Assembly: GCF_963169125.1 (NCBI RefSeq)
Contig: NC_084802.1
Span: 22,599,107 to 22,663,106, forward strand
Length of the DNA: 64,000 nt
Reading direction: 5' to 3'
Origin: Humulus lupulus
Lineage: Eukaryota > Streptophyta > Magnoliopsida > Rosales > Cannabaceae
Part shown: positions 22,329-34,082 of the stretch, piece by piece
Position numbering within the stretch: position 1 is the first letter of the stretch
Layout: the number at the start of each line of letters is the position of its first letter
Position numbers and translations under genes: made by a program
The notes under the pieces: model-generated
Databases searched by the model: none
What the model was told of the DNA's origin: nothing
What the model saw: the letters and a program-made list of their open reading frames with translations, nothing else

Positions 22329-25300
22329 CCCCCGGGGTCTCGGGTCGATCAAGACGTCCTTCCTTCAGTGATAGGAGGAGAGATATCCACAATCTCGGGA
22401 GGTCCGCATTTGGCTGGTACGAACCGGGGTGCCCAAAAAAGGTACATAAACGAGCTCAAGGCGCATAATGGAGTAGAGTTCATCCCGGAGCAACATCTGC
22501 CAAAGCAGCAGCGATTGGAGAGGCAACCAATCATCTTTACTGAAGAAGATGTTGGCCACGTTCAATTCCCTCATAACGACCCTCTGGTCGTAACAGTGCA
22601 GCTCGCTAATCGGAGGGTTAGGAGAGTGCTGATCGATAATGGGAGCTCGGTAAACCTTCTATTCCGGTCCACGCTGGAGAAGATGGGTTTGACTGTTGCC
22701 GAGCTGAAGGCGACCTCCATGATGTTGTATGGTTTTTCGGGAGAAGGATCAGCGGCTATAGGGACGATCGAGCTGGTGATCACCTTAGGAGAGGGACCTC
22801 GGACAGTCTCAAAACTCCTCGAGTTCGTGGTTATCGACTGCCTCGCCGCATACAATGCTATTTTGGGCCGACCCACACTTATAGCTTTTGAAGCCATCCC
22901 CTATGTTTGCCACCTCGCGCTGAAATTCCCTTCTTCCACGGGAATATGCACTAGGGCTGTGCAGAAATTTTTACAATCCGCCCAAACCAACCCGAAAAAA
23001 CCGCCAAAAAACGCAACCCGAATAAACCGACCAAAATTTAAACCGCCCAATTGTTACATTGGGTGGGTTGAAAATAATTATCAACCCGCCCAATATAACC
23101 CAACCCGCCCAATTAAGAATTTATTATTTTTAATATATTCAAATAAATATATAAATTAATTAAGTTTTGTTTTAATTTTTTTACTATAAATTTAAAATAT
23201 TGTTTTAAGCTTAAAAAGATAAACTTCACATTATTAGTACTAGTATTTAAAAGAAAAAAATTACAAAAATGTAAAAAAAACAAAAAATACCACTTTTGTT
23301 TGGGTGGGTTGACCCGACCAACCCACCCAAAAAAAAATACAATTTCGGTTTGGACGGGTTAACCCGACCAACCCGCCCAAATTATTGGACGGGTTAAATT
23401 TTTTTTTTTTCTTAATTGGGCAAGTTACGGGTCACTTTTGCTAACCCGATTATGACATTGGACGGGTAAAAATGCCTTGTAACTCGACCAACCCACCCAA
23501 TGCTCAGCCCTAATATGCACGGTGCGTGGCGATCAGCTCGCTACCAGGGAATGCTACAACATTTCCATGAAGGGAAAATCGAAACCCGGGCAGCTAACGA
23601 TGGCTATCCAAGGTGGAGGAGAGGAATCTCAAGAACCTTTGACTAATCCTGAGATTGAAAAACCTCAGAGCACCGAGGGGAAAGTATCATCCTAAGTGAG
23701 GATATTGACCCCCGAATAGGTGAGGACAAGTCCGAGCTCCAAGCTATTGAAGAGTTCGAGGAAGTGAACATCGATCCACAAAATCCTTCACGAATGGTCA
23801 AGCTAGGGAAAAACCTCTGTGGCAAGAGGAAAGTGAAGCTGATCAAGTTTTTGCAGGATAACCTGGATGTGTTTGCATGGTCACACGAGGACATGGTGGG
23901 AGTCAGTCCAAATGTCATCATGCACACCCTTCATTTGGATAAGAGCGTTCCTGCAAAGTCCCAGAAGCAAAGGCGCCTGGGAACAACTCGGGCTGAGGCT
24001 TTAGAAGAAGAAGTAGTCCAGCTCAAGAAATGCGGCTTTATCTGTGAAGCCAAGTTTCCGGTTTAGGTTGCCAACCCCGTGCTGGTCCCGAAGCCCAACG
24101 GGAAATGGCGGACCTGCATCAACTTCTCCGACCTGAATAAAGCCTGTCCCAAAGATGGTTTTCCCTTCCCAAGGATTGATCAATTGGTGGATGCCACTGT
24201 GGGGCACGAGCTTATGTCCTTTATGGATGCGTACTCAGGCTATAGTCAGATCGCCATGAATCCGGCGGACCAGGAGCATACCAGCTTCATGACCCCGACT
24301 AACGTCTATTGTTACAAGGTCATGCCGTTCGGGCTGAAGAACGCCGGTGCTACATACCAGAGATTAGTGAATAGAATGTTTGCCAACCAAATCGGGAAGA
24401 ACATGGAAGTGTACGTTGATGACATGCTGGTTAAGTCAAAGACTGCCGATAACCATGTTTCCGACCTGGAAGAATGCTTCAAGATACTAAGAGAATACGG
24501 CATGAAGCTTAACCCTCAAAAGTGCACTTTCGGGGTCGCGTTTGGAAAATTTCTGGGTTTCATTGTCAACACTAGAGGAATCGAGGCTAACCCCGATAAG
24601 ATCAGGTCATTGCTCGAGCTTCCCTCACCTAGGTCGCGTAAAGACGTCCAAGGCCTGACAGGAAGGGTGGCAGCCCTAAATCGGTTTATTTCAAAATCCA
24701 CCGACAAGTGCCTGCCATTCTACAACCTGCTCCGAGGAAACAAGAAATTCCAATGGACAGAGGAGTGAGAAAGAGCTTTCCTCGACCTGAAGGCACATCT
24801 GGCCGAGCCGCCCGTATTGTCCAAACCAAAGGCAGGAGAGCCCATTTTCCTCTACCTAGCTGTCACAGAGGATGCAGCTAATGCCGTATTGGTCCGAGAA
24901 GAAGACCGGGTTCAGAAACCGGTCTACTACATCAGCAAGAGACTTCTCGGGGCTGAGTCTCGATACCCGTTGATGGAAAAATTGGCGTTCTGTCTTATCA
25001 CGGCCTCCCGAAAGCTCAGGCCGTATTTCCAATCCCACTCAATACACGTCATGACCGATAAGCCTTTAAGGCAGGTTTTGCAAAAACCTGAAGCATCGGG
25101 ACGCTTGTTAAAGTGGGCTATCGAACTCAATCAGTTCGAGATTTTGTACACCCCACGAACTGCTATAAAAAGTCAGGCCCTGGCCGATTTTGTGGCAGAG
25201 TGCACAAGATTCAGGGAGGATCTTGTGGAAGACTCACCCCAGGTCACCTCGGCCCAGACGTCTTGGAAGATCTTCGTGGACGGCTCATCCAATGAGAACG

Positions 25301-26978
25301 GCTCAGGGGATGGAATCATTTTGATATCCCCAGAGGGACATAGATTCCACTCGACGTTGAGATTCGGATTCAAGGCCTCCAACAACGAGGCCGAATACGA
25401 AGCTTTGCTGGCTGGGCTAAGGATAGACCAGGAGCTGAAGGCCAGCTCCGTTCAGTGCTTCAGCGATTCCCAGCTCATGGTAAACCAGGTGCTAGGTGAA
25501 TATCAAGCATGAGGAGCCAAGATGGCTGCTTACCTGGCCAAGGTAAAAGTCGAACTGTCCGCATTTGAGCGAGGCTCAATCGAGCAGATACCTCGAGAGC
25601 ATAACGCTAACGCAGACGCCCTCGACAAGCTCGCTACCTCCGGGGAGAAGGAGACGCTGGGGTTAGTACCGGTGGAATTCCTGGAAAAACCAAGTATAGA
25701 AGAGGTCGGGGCGGAGGTCGAGATGATTGATGCCAGACCGACCTGGATGACTCCCATCCTCAAGTACCTCACAAAAGGGAAGTTACCCGAAGGACGTAAT
25801 GACGCACGGCGGGTACTGTACCAGGCTCCAAGGTATACGATGGTAGATGGGGTGTTGTACTGACGTGGGCATTCCCTACCTCTCCTATGATGTTTTCTAC
25901 TAGGCGAAGTAAAGGCCATCTTGTAGGAAGTGCACGAAGGTTTTTGCGGGGATCACACTGGGGGGCAAAGCCTGGCCCTAAAAGTCTTAAGGCAAGGGTA
26001 TTACTGGCCCACTCTGTCAAAGGACTCGATCTCATACGTCAAGAAATGTGACAAGTGCCAGTGATTCGCCACAGTTGTCCGAGCTCCCCTAGTCGAGCTA
26101 AAGATGATCTCGTCCCCGTGGCCATTTGCAGTCTGGGGAATCGACTTGGTTGGCGCCCTCCCTACTAGAAAGGGCGGGGTCCGCTACGCTGTGGTGGCCA
26201 TCGACTACTTCACGAAGTGGGCTGAGGTAGAACCTTTGGCAACAATAGCTTCCAAGAAAGTTCTCGAATTCATAGTCAAGAGCATTATCCACCGGTTCGG
26301 GCTACCGAAGAAAATTGTATCCGACAATGGGACTCAGTTCGACAGCGACCTCTTCACCAAATTTTGTGAAAGGTACGGAATCGTGGAAAGTTTCTCCTCC
26401 GTGGCCTATCCTTAGGCGAACGGCCAGGTCGAAGCTGTCAATAAGACGCTAAGGGTGAGCCTTAAGAAAAGACTAGACGAAGCCAAGGGGGTCTGGCCAG
26501 AACAGCTCCCCCAGGTTCTGTGGGCATACCGGACCTCGCATCGGACTCCTACGGGTCATACTTCTTTCTCTCTGACTTTTGGGAGTGAGGCAGTCCTCCC
26601 TGTCGAGATTAAGGTATCTTCGCATCGAGTCCAGGCATATGACCAGGACCGCAACCACGAACTACTTTGCGCCTCCCTCGACCTGATTGATGAAAGACGA
26701 GAAAATTCGCAGCTTCAGCTCGCGCATTACCAGCAAAAATCACTCGTTATTTCAACTCAAAGGTCAAAAAGCGCGCCTTTAGCATTGGCGACCTGGTCCT
26801 CAGGAGGGTCTTCTTGGCTGGTAAGGATCCCAAAGATGGAGTATTGGGACCGAACTGGGAAGGGCCATATCAAATCACCGAGGTCATTAAGGAAGGAACT
26901 TATAAAATAGCTCGACTCAATGGAGGGGCAGTCCCATGAACTTAGAATGCCATTCATTTGAAGAAATATTATCAGTAG
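22329..26978 (+). pseudogene. pol of gypsy element 1: protease, RT, two RNase H domains, integrase; seven in-frame stops
   Basis: Protease region: LIDNGSSVNLLF (DNGSS in place of DTGSS) with a later ILGRP. It is cut by a MITE at 22952-23512. Reverse transcriptase (about 24080-24600): VLVPKPNGKWR, FMDAYSGYSQIA, MPFGLKNAGATYQ, catalytic YVDD. The first RNase H follows, then a second one (about 25270-25630) with FVDGSSNENG, ASNNEAEYEALL, SDSQL and HNANADAL. Integrase: an HHCC finger (H, H, CDKC) and a DDE core with WGIDLVG, SDNGTQF and NGQVEAVNK. From about 23700 to 26745 one frame holds throughout, but it is cut by stops at 24064, 24766, 25510, 25861, 25924, 26062 and 26413; a frameshift follows near 26745. 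The end is set by KKYYQ-TAG as in element 2. Confidence 0.93.
22952..23512. mobile_element. Non-autonomous hAT-type MITE, 561 bp, nested in pol
   Basis: It starts TAGGGCTGTGCA and ends TGCTCAGCCCTA, and is flanked by perfect 8-bp duplications ATATGCAC at 22944-22951 and 23513-23520, the hAT signature. The interior is rich in ACCCGCCCAA-like words on the left and in GGGTTGACCCGACC-like words further in, giving foldback potential. No transposase. Because protease homology resumes directly after the right duplication, it clearly inserted after the gypsy element. Confidence 0.92.
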
Positions 26979-27115
26979 CACCCTTGTAAGGCTTAAAGGC
27001 CACTTTTTGTTAAGAAATGAGAACTAAATCTTTGTTTATTATTGTGTATATTTGTGGGTGTAATCTCAAGTAACCACGAAAGACCATTTCCTAGTTACTT
27101 GGGGGGCATATGGTG

Positions 27116-27825
27116 CCTGGATATAACCAGGTCGCCTTAAAGGCTTAGAAGTTGATTCAAATTGATTGATCGTTGTTTTTCTTAAAAAACACAAGATATT
27201 GATAAAGGATTAACGCGAACTAAGTCCTATCCTGGATATAACCAGGTCGCCTTAAAGGCTTAGAAGTTGATTCAAATTGGTTGATTGTTGTTTTTCTTAA
27301 AAAACACAAGATATTGATAAAGGATTAACGCGAAATAAGTCCTATCCTGGATATAACCAAGTCGGCTCAAAACTTAGAAGTTAATTCAAATTGATTGATC
27401 GTTGTTTTTCTTAAAAAGCACGAGATATTGATAAAAATTAACACGAACTAAGTTTTCAAACTAACGTCCTGGACATAACCAGGTCATAAAACTTAGAAGT
27501 TAATTCAAATTGATTGATCGTTGTTTTTCTTAAAAAGCACGAGATATTGATAAAAATTAACGCAAACTAAGTTTTCAAACTAACGTCCTGGACATAACCA
27601 GGTCATAAAACTTAGAAGTTAATTCAAATTGATTGATCGTTGTTTTTCTTAAAAAGCACGAGATATTGATAAAAATTAACGCGAACTAAGTTTTCAAACT
27701 AACGTCCTGGACATAACCAGGTCATAAAGCTTAGAAGTTAATTCAAATTGATTAATTGGTGTTTTTCTTAAAAAGCACAAAATATTAGTCAAGAATTAAC
27801 ACGGACTAAGTTTTTCAAAGCAATG
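27116..27825 (+). repeat. Six-copy tandem repeat (115-122 bp) between pol and the antisense gene
   Basis: Units begin with CCTGGA at 27116, 27231, 27346, 27468, 27587 and 27706. Each has the near-palindrome CTGGAxATAACCA, then a TTAGAAGTTxATTCAAATTG word, GTTGTTTTTCTTAAAAA, a GATATTGATAAA word and AACGCGAACTAAG. The block is non-coding. Element 2 has a counterpart at the same place (61430-61740) with a shorter unit. Confidence 0.92.
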
Positions 27826-28056
27826 ACCAAAATACGTAGAGGCAAAAGGAAATAAACCAATTAAATGCAAAAATTGATAAAGCCAAATGTCTCGAGGTGG
27901 AAAAACCTCATACAAAAGTTACAAAAAAAAATAATAATAATGTGGGTGCGAAAAAGAAAGGCTCTAGGCTCCACTGGGCTGCTCTGTTGAGGTTGCCGTC
28001 TCGCCCTCCTGCTCGGCCGCTGTGAAGGTCTCCCCGGTCTCAGAGGGCACCTCTCG

Positions 28057-30703
28057 CTAAAGACGAGCTTTGAACCCCTCCAGGAAGGGCTCCCAGACTT
28101 TCGCTCCTAGGAAGGAAAAATCGCCATCAGGGTTGAAGACCCAGCAGTGGTATAACATGTCCTCCATGGCGGAGCTGGAGGCCGCCTTCTGTTTTTCAAG
28201 GGTGGCGTTAGCCTCCTTGGCCTCGGCTTTTGCGGTGTCCAGGGCGGCCCGGGTATTCCTGGCCTCCTCGAGTTCGGCCGTTACAGCAGCTAGGGCGACC
28301 TTGTTAGCCTCGACCTCTTCCAACTTGGGGCGGGACGCTTCCAACTCGGCCCGCGCGGCCGCCAAGGCATCCTTGGCCTCCTGTTCCTGCTTTTGGGCAG
28401 TCTTCAGGGCGGCCAAAGTAGTTTGTTGGGTGACCAAAACAGCCTGATGCTCGCCCCTCATGTCCTCGAGGCGAGCCTTGGACCTGGATATGCTCCGGTG
28501 AAGAGCCAAGGCACCCTGCAAAGCAAGGAGGCAACTGCCTTAGAAAAGAAAAAAGAAGGAACGTACGATGTATGGAAACCAAAGTGTACAAAGTGTAATG
28601 CCAGCTTACCGTTAGAGCCATTCCCAGTGAAGACTCCATCACACTCTCTGGGCTCCTTGTTTCGATCGCCCGCAGGTCCCTTTCGGTGGCGCCATAGTAG
28701 TGGTCGACGGTGTAGGTCGCCGTCTCGTACACCGTCCCCCGAAAGATGTCGGGAATTTTCTCCAGGGCCTGGGGGTCCACCGGAATGCGCACCTCGGGGG
28801 CTGCGATTGCCAAAATCCCGGGCTCCGCCCCCAAATCCCGAACAAAGGCTGGAGCTCGTGGAGGGGGCGGGGGCATCTTCTCCACTGCGGCAGGAGGTGG
28901 AGGTACCTTGGCCTGGGCAGCTGGGGTCTGGTCTTACCCCTCTGTAGGGGCCTTGGTTGGGGTCCCATCGGCCTTCTTCGCCACCCGGAGCTTCTTCATT
29001 TTGGGCCCAGAGGCCCCAGCCGAGGAGTTCCCTCCGGCGAACATAGCTCGCAAGTCTCTATTCCCGGGCTGAGACATTTCCTCTGGCAAAACAAAGACAA
29101 CATTAATATACAAGTAAGCATTCACGCAAGAACAAAAATAAGGGGGGAAAAGCAGAACTCAAGTATATATATTGAAAGGGATCCTACCCCCCGAGCTAGA
29201 AGAGGAATCTATGGTCACGACCATCGGCCCCGGAGCTTCTGCGGGGGAATCTAAGACAATGACTTCGCGGGCTGGCACAGGTTCTGGCTCCGAAACTGGC
29301 TCAGGACTAGACTCTTCTACGTATTGCCTAAGACCCGGAGCTACGATACCCTCCCGGAGCGAGGGCCATGACCGAAGATTGGTCCCATACTCCTCAAATA
29401 AGGTCGACCTAAAGGCTAAAGTGTTGTCTACGACTACGGTACCCCTAGGGCTGCTACTCTCGTAATCCAGCACGAGCCAGTCGACACACTGGAGTAGGGT
29501 TACGTCGAGGTCGGGGTTGTTTCGATGGTGTTGGAATTAAACCTAGCTAACCGAGGATCGGTGGTGGCCCTATCTAAGCCCCTGAACATGTAAGGATTAC
29601 CTTGCCCAGAGGGACTTGCGACTGCTCCGGACCGGATCCTCTCCTCGTCCTTTCTTTGGGCGACCTCCAGTGCCCGCTTCCTCCTCGTCCTTAGGAAGGG
29701 CACCTTGTCCTCCTCGTCCTCATCCCCCACGGCCTCCTCCTCGGGGATGGGCCTCATCTCGCGAGCTGGGGGAAGCCCCCGGGGTCTCCTTAGGGGCAAA
29801 GTCTGGCCCGGAGAGATCAGTTTGCACGCCAACATCGTCTCGTCTATTACGAGCTGGCGGTAGTCCTTTTCACTGGGGGGCAAACCCGCCAGTGTCTCGT
29901 ACTGACTCCCGAGAATCACAGACTTGTCTGTCCTCGCGAAAATGGCTGCATAATTATTCTAAGTCAGAAATGGATAAAGGGGGGAGCTAACCAATACTTA
30001 ACTTACGAGCTAAGAGAAAAAGGTACTTACGAGGACGGTTGAAGTAGTGCAGTTCGCAGTTGCGAAACCCCTTGGACATAAAGAACTGGTCTTTGAAGTC
30101 TTTGGGGTGGCTGGGCAGCTCGATGACTGCAGCCGTGTTTGGGAATCGGGTCAAGTAATAGAACCCGTCGCCTCGCCCCCGCTGCTTCGGGCTAGCCTTG
30201 AGGTAGAAAAAATATAGGATATCTGCCGGAGTGGGGACCTCCCACTCCTGTTTCAAGAACAGATATCTCAACCCCGCCAACAAACGGTAGGAGTTGGGGG
30301 GGAGCTGGAAAGGAGCCAACCTCACGTAGTTGAGGAAGTTGGCAAAGTATTGGTCCAGCGGGAGGAAGGCCCCAACCTTGAAGTGCTCGTCACTCCAGGC
30401 CGCAAACTCCTCGTCGAGCGGCGCGCAGCTCCGCTCACCTTCCGCAGGAGGTCGGGCAATCAGGGCGCCCCTCCCCAGCTCGATGTTGTGGGAAAGGAAT
30501 ATTCTATTCACTTTTCCCTGGTCAGTGATCTTCGAGACGATCCTCTCGGCCTCGAAGAAAGCATCGGGCGCCACCTCGAGCTCCTGCTCCACGGCTGGCC
30601 CAAAGACAGGGATTGGGGAGTCTGTCATCACCTCCTTTCCTTTGGATTGTTGGGAGGACGAGCTGCCTACGATCCTCTTAGGAGCGTTCTTCTTGGGTCC
30701 CAT
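28057..30703 (-). pseudogene. Antisense extra gene of gypsy element 1 (Transposase_28-like protein), four coding exons, broken
   Basis: Runs opposite to gag-pol. Exons by eye: 30703-30031, 29945-29188, 29082-28610, 28515-28057, all with GT-AG introns and matching phases. A probable 5' UTR intron runs from a GTAAG donor at 31235 to an AG at 30713-30712. Exon 1 starts MGPKKNAPKRIVGSSSSQQ and has LNYVRLAPFQLPPNSYRLL, the signature of the Pfam family called putative gypsy type transposon (PF04195). The middle is acidic and proline-rich; the last exon is an alanine/glutamate-rich coiled coil ending in WEPFLEGFKARL. Breaks: a 1-nt frameshift near 29540 and an in-frame TAA at 28934-28936. Its function is unknown in the family; nucleic-acid or particle roles would be speculation. 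Confidence 0.85.
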
Positions 30704-31450
30704 CTGGTCGCCTAGCGAACAAAAGAAGAAATTTCAAAAAAGGCGACCTAAGCATAAGGGAGAATCTAAAGAGAAGTGTTTCCTTTGCACGAGCTGAGGT
30801 AATCTCAGCCCGTGGAGAGTGAGACCACGCGGTTCTATGAACACGCGCCTGTGCTCCCAACAGATCCCCGATTACTCGGAATTCGTGTGTCAGGAGGGTC
30901 AGGATAGAAATTTGCCTTGGAAGGAAAGTTTCAATAGGCAAGAGGTGCAAAACCGCCTGTGAAGCGTGTCCCCTAAGCTACCCATTTTTGCACCCAAAGT
31001 ACTGGATATTTTGAACAAGCATACCCAAAAATCTACCTAGAAGGTTTCCCCAGAAAACGCACCCTACTGAACCATGCTCCTAAATGTTTTTCTTCTACAA
31101 TCGATGCCCTAAAATAAAAGCCTACACCGTTCATACCCACAAAAAACCAACAGAATATTGCATGCAGCTACAGGAACTATTTACCTAGGCTACAGTGAAA
31201 AGAAAATTTAAAACATGCACAGTTAGAGAACTTACGAAGTGTTTTGCTGTGGGGGAGATGAAGGGGTCGTCTGAGTTGGAGCCTCGCCGGAGTGAGTGGT
31301 TCCAAGACCTCAAAGGAGTCCTTGCGACTGATCTTCTGGAATGCTGGGAATGGTAACCAGGAGAAAAAGAGGGTTTTTTTGAGGGAGAGAAGAAGGGAAT
31401 CTCAGAAAATTTTCAAATAAACGGGTGGCCCATGCATAAGATGGCCACCC

Positions 31451-31476
31451 CTTTTATATACGTGAAAGGCCACGTG
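31451..31476 (-). promoter_or_regulatory. Candidate promoter of the antisense gene: G-box plus TATA box
   Basis: On the minus strand CACGTG (31476-31471) is followed ten bases later by TATATAAAAG (31460-31451). Another ACGT core overlaps the spacing. A start about 30 bp downstream would give a leader spliced from about 31236 to 30711 and then the ATG at 30703. The arrangement is seen in sequence; promoter activity is inference. Confidence 0.55.
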
Positions 31477-31660
31477 AGGAGGGCTGTTGGATTGCCCTGA
31501 TGTGGGATCCGAGGCTCTCCACTCGAAAGGAGAAACGACGACTGAGTATAGGCTAGGCCATTTAATGCAGTTCTCGGAAGACGTACCGTCACCAACCACG
31601 ATGTTCCACGTATTCGGCGCCTGTGTAAAAGATGGAATATGGAGAGTCCATGGAGAAGCC

Positions 31661-31996
31661 TAATCATGAATGTCACAGAAGTGACATGATGGGTAAGAAG
31701 GTCACGGGATGACCCCCCTTACCAACTTCCAGGTGCCCTCTCCTATAAATATGGAGACCCTGGGAGTTGCAAAGGGTTGGATTCTATTATGTAACAAAGT
31801 ATCCTGTAAAGAATACCATAAATATAGCAATAATATTAGCTGGTGGAGTAGAAGGATTTTAACCTTTGAACCACCTAAAAACGTAGTTGTGTCCTCAGTC
31901 CATTAAAAGATCATTCATCTGTTTCGGTTTATTACTAAGCACTAATCTCTTTCTCTTATTTTCTTAATTACCTGCTGGCGAAGAACCGCGTCAACA
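31661..31996 (+). repeat. 3' LTR of gypsy element 1, truncated to its last 336 bp
   Basis: Matches 19695-20030 at about 97 percent (10 mismatches by eye), including TATAAATA at 31744-31751. The first 417 bp of the LTR and probably the polypurine tract are missing; homology begins abruptly at TAATCATGAATG. Because the TACCA duplication is intact on both sides, the loss is internal to the element. Confidence 0.93.
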
Positions 31997-32001
31997 TACC
32001 A

Positions 32002-32744
32002 TAAAAATGAAAAATAAAGAGAAATAACCATATTTTGGGTCATTTCTCTTTAGTTAATGGCTAAAGCAATTAAAATAAGTAATTTTTCATTAAAAAAAAT
32101 TAAATGAAAAAATAAGAAATATAGATTTATGTCTTATGTCACTATAACATATATTTGGATAATAAAATACATTAAATGACAAAATAAATAATTAATAAAA
32201 GAAAAAAATAAGAAATTTAAGGACATAAATATTTTTTTGTTATAGTTTTGAAAATATAATTGATAAAGTAATTTAAATACTTTAATATAAAATTTTAAAA
32301 TATTTGATGATAAATTATTCTAGCTCATTTATTACTTTTTATTTTTATTTTCAATTGGTTTACCTTATTTAGATAACTTTATTTTTTTTAATTTATTTAT
32401 CTTATCTATACATGACTTTAAAACTAACGGTGTTAGAAAACAATAAAAAAATGTTAAATCTAATGAAAACCAACCATTACTGTTAAACTCACATTTATAA
32501 TATATAAAAATATAAATATATATTTACTGTTTAACACCATAAATAACATATATATGTCAACAATGTTAAATATATCACACGACACTAATTACTAAATATA
32601 TACGCATCTCAATGTTTTCATAAAACCATTCTTATAACAAGTGAAAATGACATAATTACCGATAACTAAACATAACATAGCAAACACATAAGTTCTCACA
32701 TCTCATAAATCATCAAAAATATTTGCTTATAATCTTTCATTCAC
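32002..32744. other. AT-rich spacer between gypsy element 1 and LINE 2
   Basis: No coding potential or repeat ends recognised; very A/T-rich. Confidence 0.55.
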
Positions 32745-32787
32745 AAATCTCCGACATTGAGCGTGGGTCTCAGATTTCTCTTTATCC

Positions 32788-34082
32788 ATGGCGAGGAGAC
32801 GCAAATCTGTGCAGAAGCTGGTCAAACAAGCTGTAGTGTCAGAGCTCCCTCATCCATAGACGGTGATGTTGATCCGTCTCCGACTGCTGAGGAAGTGATT
32901 GCTGAGGAGGTGGTTGCTATTTCTGAGGAGCAGGGGTCTGAACCTGGGGCTTTTGGCTCCTCTGCGAAGGAGATAATCGCACATGATAGTGACCACGTTT
33001 CGATGTCGTGGGCTGCAGAGTTTGAAGCAAGGTCTTTCCAAGATTCAACCAAAGAAACTTGGGCTCGTTTCAAAGAATCTCTTCCTTCCTATGGTTGTAC
33101 ACAACTGCAATACACGGAGCCAATTCAGAAAGATGGTAAGTTAGTTGCAAAATTTGATGTTGATGAGATTGAAGTGCAAGCATCATTTTGGAAATCTTCT
33201 CTAATTTGTGTGGTGATATGTGCTAATCCTCCTTTAGCCGTTTTTGAAGGGTTCATTAAACGGATTTGGGGCAAGCTAGGTATTGAACGAGTGGCTCGAA
33301 TGAATGTAGGGTTCACAATGGTGAAATTTAGAGATGAAGCTACAAGAGATATGGTGCTGGAATTAGGGGTGGTTCATTTTGACAAGAAGCCTGTTGTTCT
33401 ACGTCCCTGGACAACTAGACAACAAATATTGAATCCTTGAGGTCTAAAATCAATTCCTGTGTGGATTAGATTACCTGATCTTGGTTTACAATATTGGGGA
33501 GTAAAATGTTTGAGTGCTCTTGTTAGTACAATTGGTCAACCTATTATGGTAGACAAGATCACAAAGGATAAGTCTATGATTAAGTTTGCCCGAGTCTTAG
33601 TAGATATGGAAATTGCAGATAATCTTCCTCAATACATCAACTATCTAAATGAGAGGGGACAAGTTATGGAACAATCTATTGAGTATGAATGGTTACCTAC
33701 CAAGTGCTCTAATTGTAAGAAGTTGGGGCATACAGTAGCCTCTTGTAAATATGTTTCTGAAGTAGCCTGGAGGAAGAAAGAGTCACAGAGCAACCATGAT
33801 ATTGAACCAACTAAAGTTGTAGATAAAGATAATTTAAAACTGAGCAGCACTGTCCTGATTCAGCAGACTCAACAAGGAGTGTCTCAATCAAGTTCTGGTC
33901 CCAATGAGTTAAGCTGGTCAATTCCGAGAAGAACTGGGGTAGTGAAACCTGCTAAACCGTTTCCAGCTGAACAGTCTAGGAATCCCTACAGTGTGCTCCA
34001 AGAGCAACAGAAGACTTTTATTGATCTGTTACTGACTGTTGGTTTGAATGGAGTTTTGCAACATACTGAGCTGGAATGTTAG
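32788..34082 (+). pseudogene. ORF1 of LINE 2 (DUF4283 plus zinc knuckle), broken
   Basis: The likely start is ATG at 32788 (MARRRKSVQKLVKQAVVSEL). The frame is lost near 32850 and continues one base over with DGDVDPSPTAEEVIAEEVV. The DUF4283 part follows (33000-33430), then an in-frame TGA at 33438 inside a segment that otherwise continues as GLKSIPVWIRLPDL. A zinc knuckle CSNCKKLGHTVASC sits near 33710. The ORF ends with TAG at 34080 and overlaps the start of ORF2 by 35 nt. RNA-binding role by family. Confidence 0.85.

Larger units (their letters stand above)
19278..31996 (+). mobile_element. Ty3/gypsy LTR retrotransposon, Tat-type, 12.7 kb
   Basis: The 5-bp target duplication TACCA is present at 19273-19277 and 31997-32001, and the element begins TGTACG and ends GTCAACA. 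Order: 5' LTR, primer-site-like sequence, gag, protease, reverse transcriptase, RNase H, a second RNase H, integrase (the Ty3/gypsy order), a six-copy repeat block, an antisense gene, and a truncated 3' LTR. The second RNase H domain, large size and antisense extra ORF are hallmarks of the plant Tat lineage. Its coding parts are GC-richer than the surrounding AT-rich DNA. Seven in-frame stops in pol and a nested MITE show it cannot make its own enzymes. Confidence 0.95.

Noticed and set aside
27116..27825. CRISPR-like or satellite array
   Set aside because: Repeats are contiguous without unique spacers, lie inside a retrotransposon, and the genome is a plant nuclear one.
28393..29254. Long plus-strand ORFs of 184 and 108 codons
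   Set aside because: They are shadows of the GC-rich antisense exons; the minus strand has splice sites, matching phases and family motifs, while the plus-strand translations are low-complexity G/P/R-rich.
32757..32787. TTG start for LINE 2 ORF1
   Set aside because: TTG at 32757 overlaps the target duplication; the ATG at 32788 gives the basic N-terminus expected for L1 ORF1.
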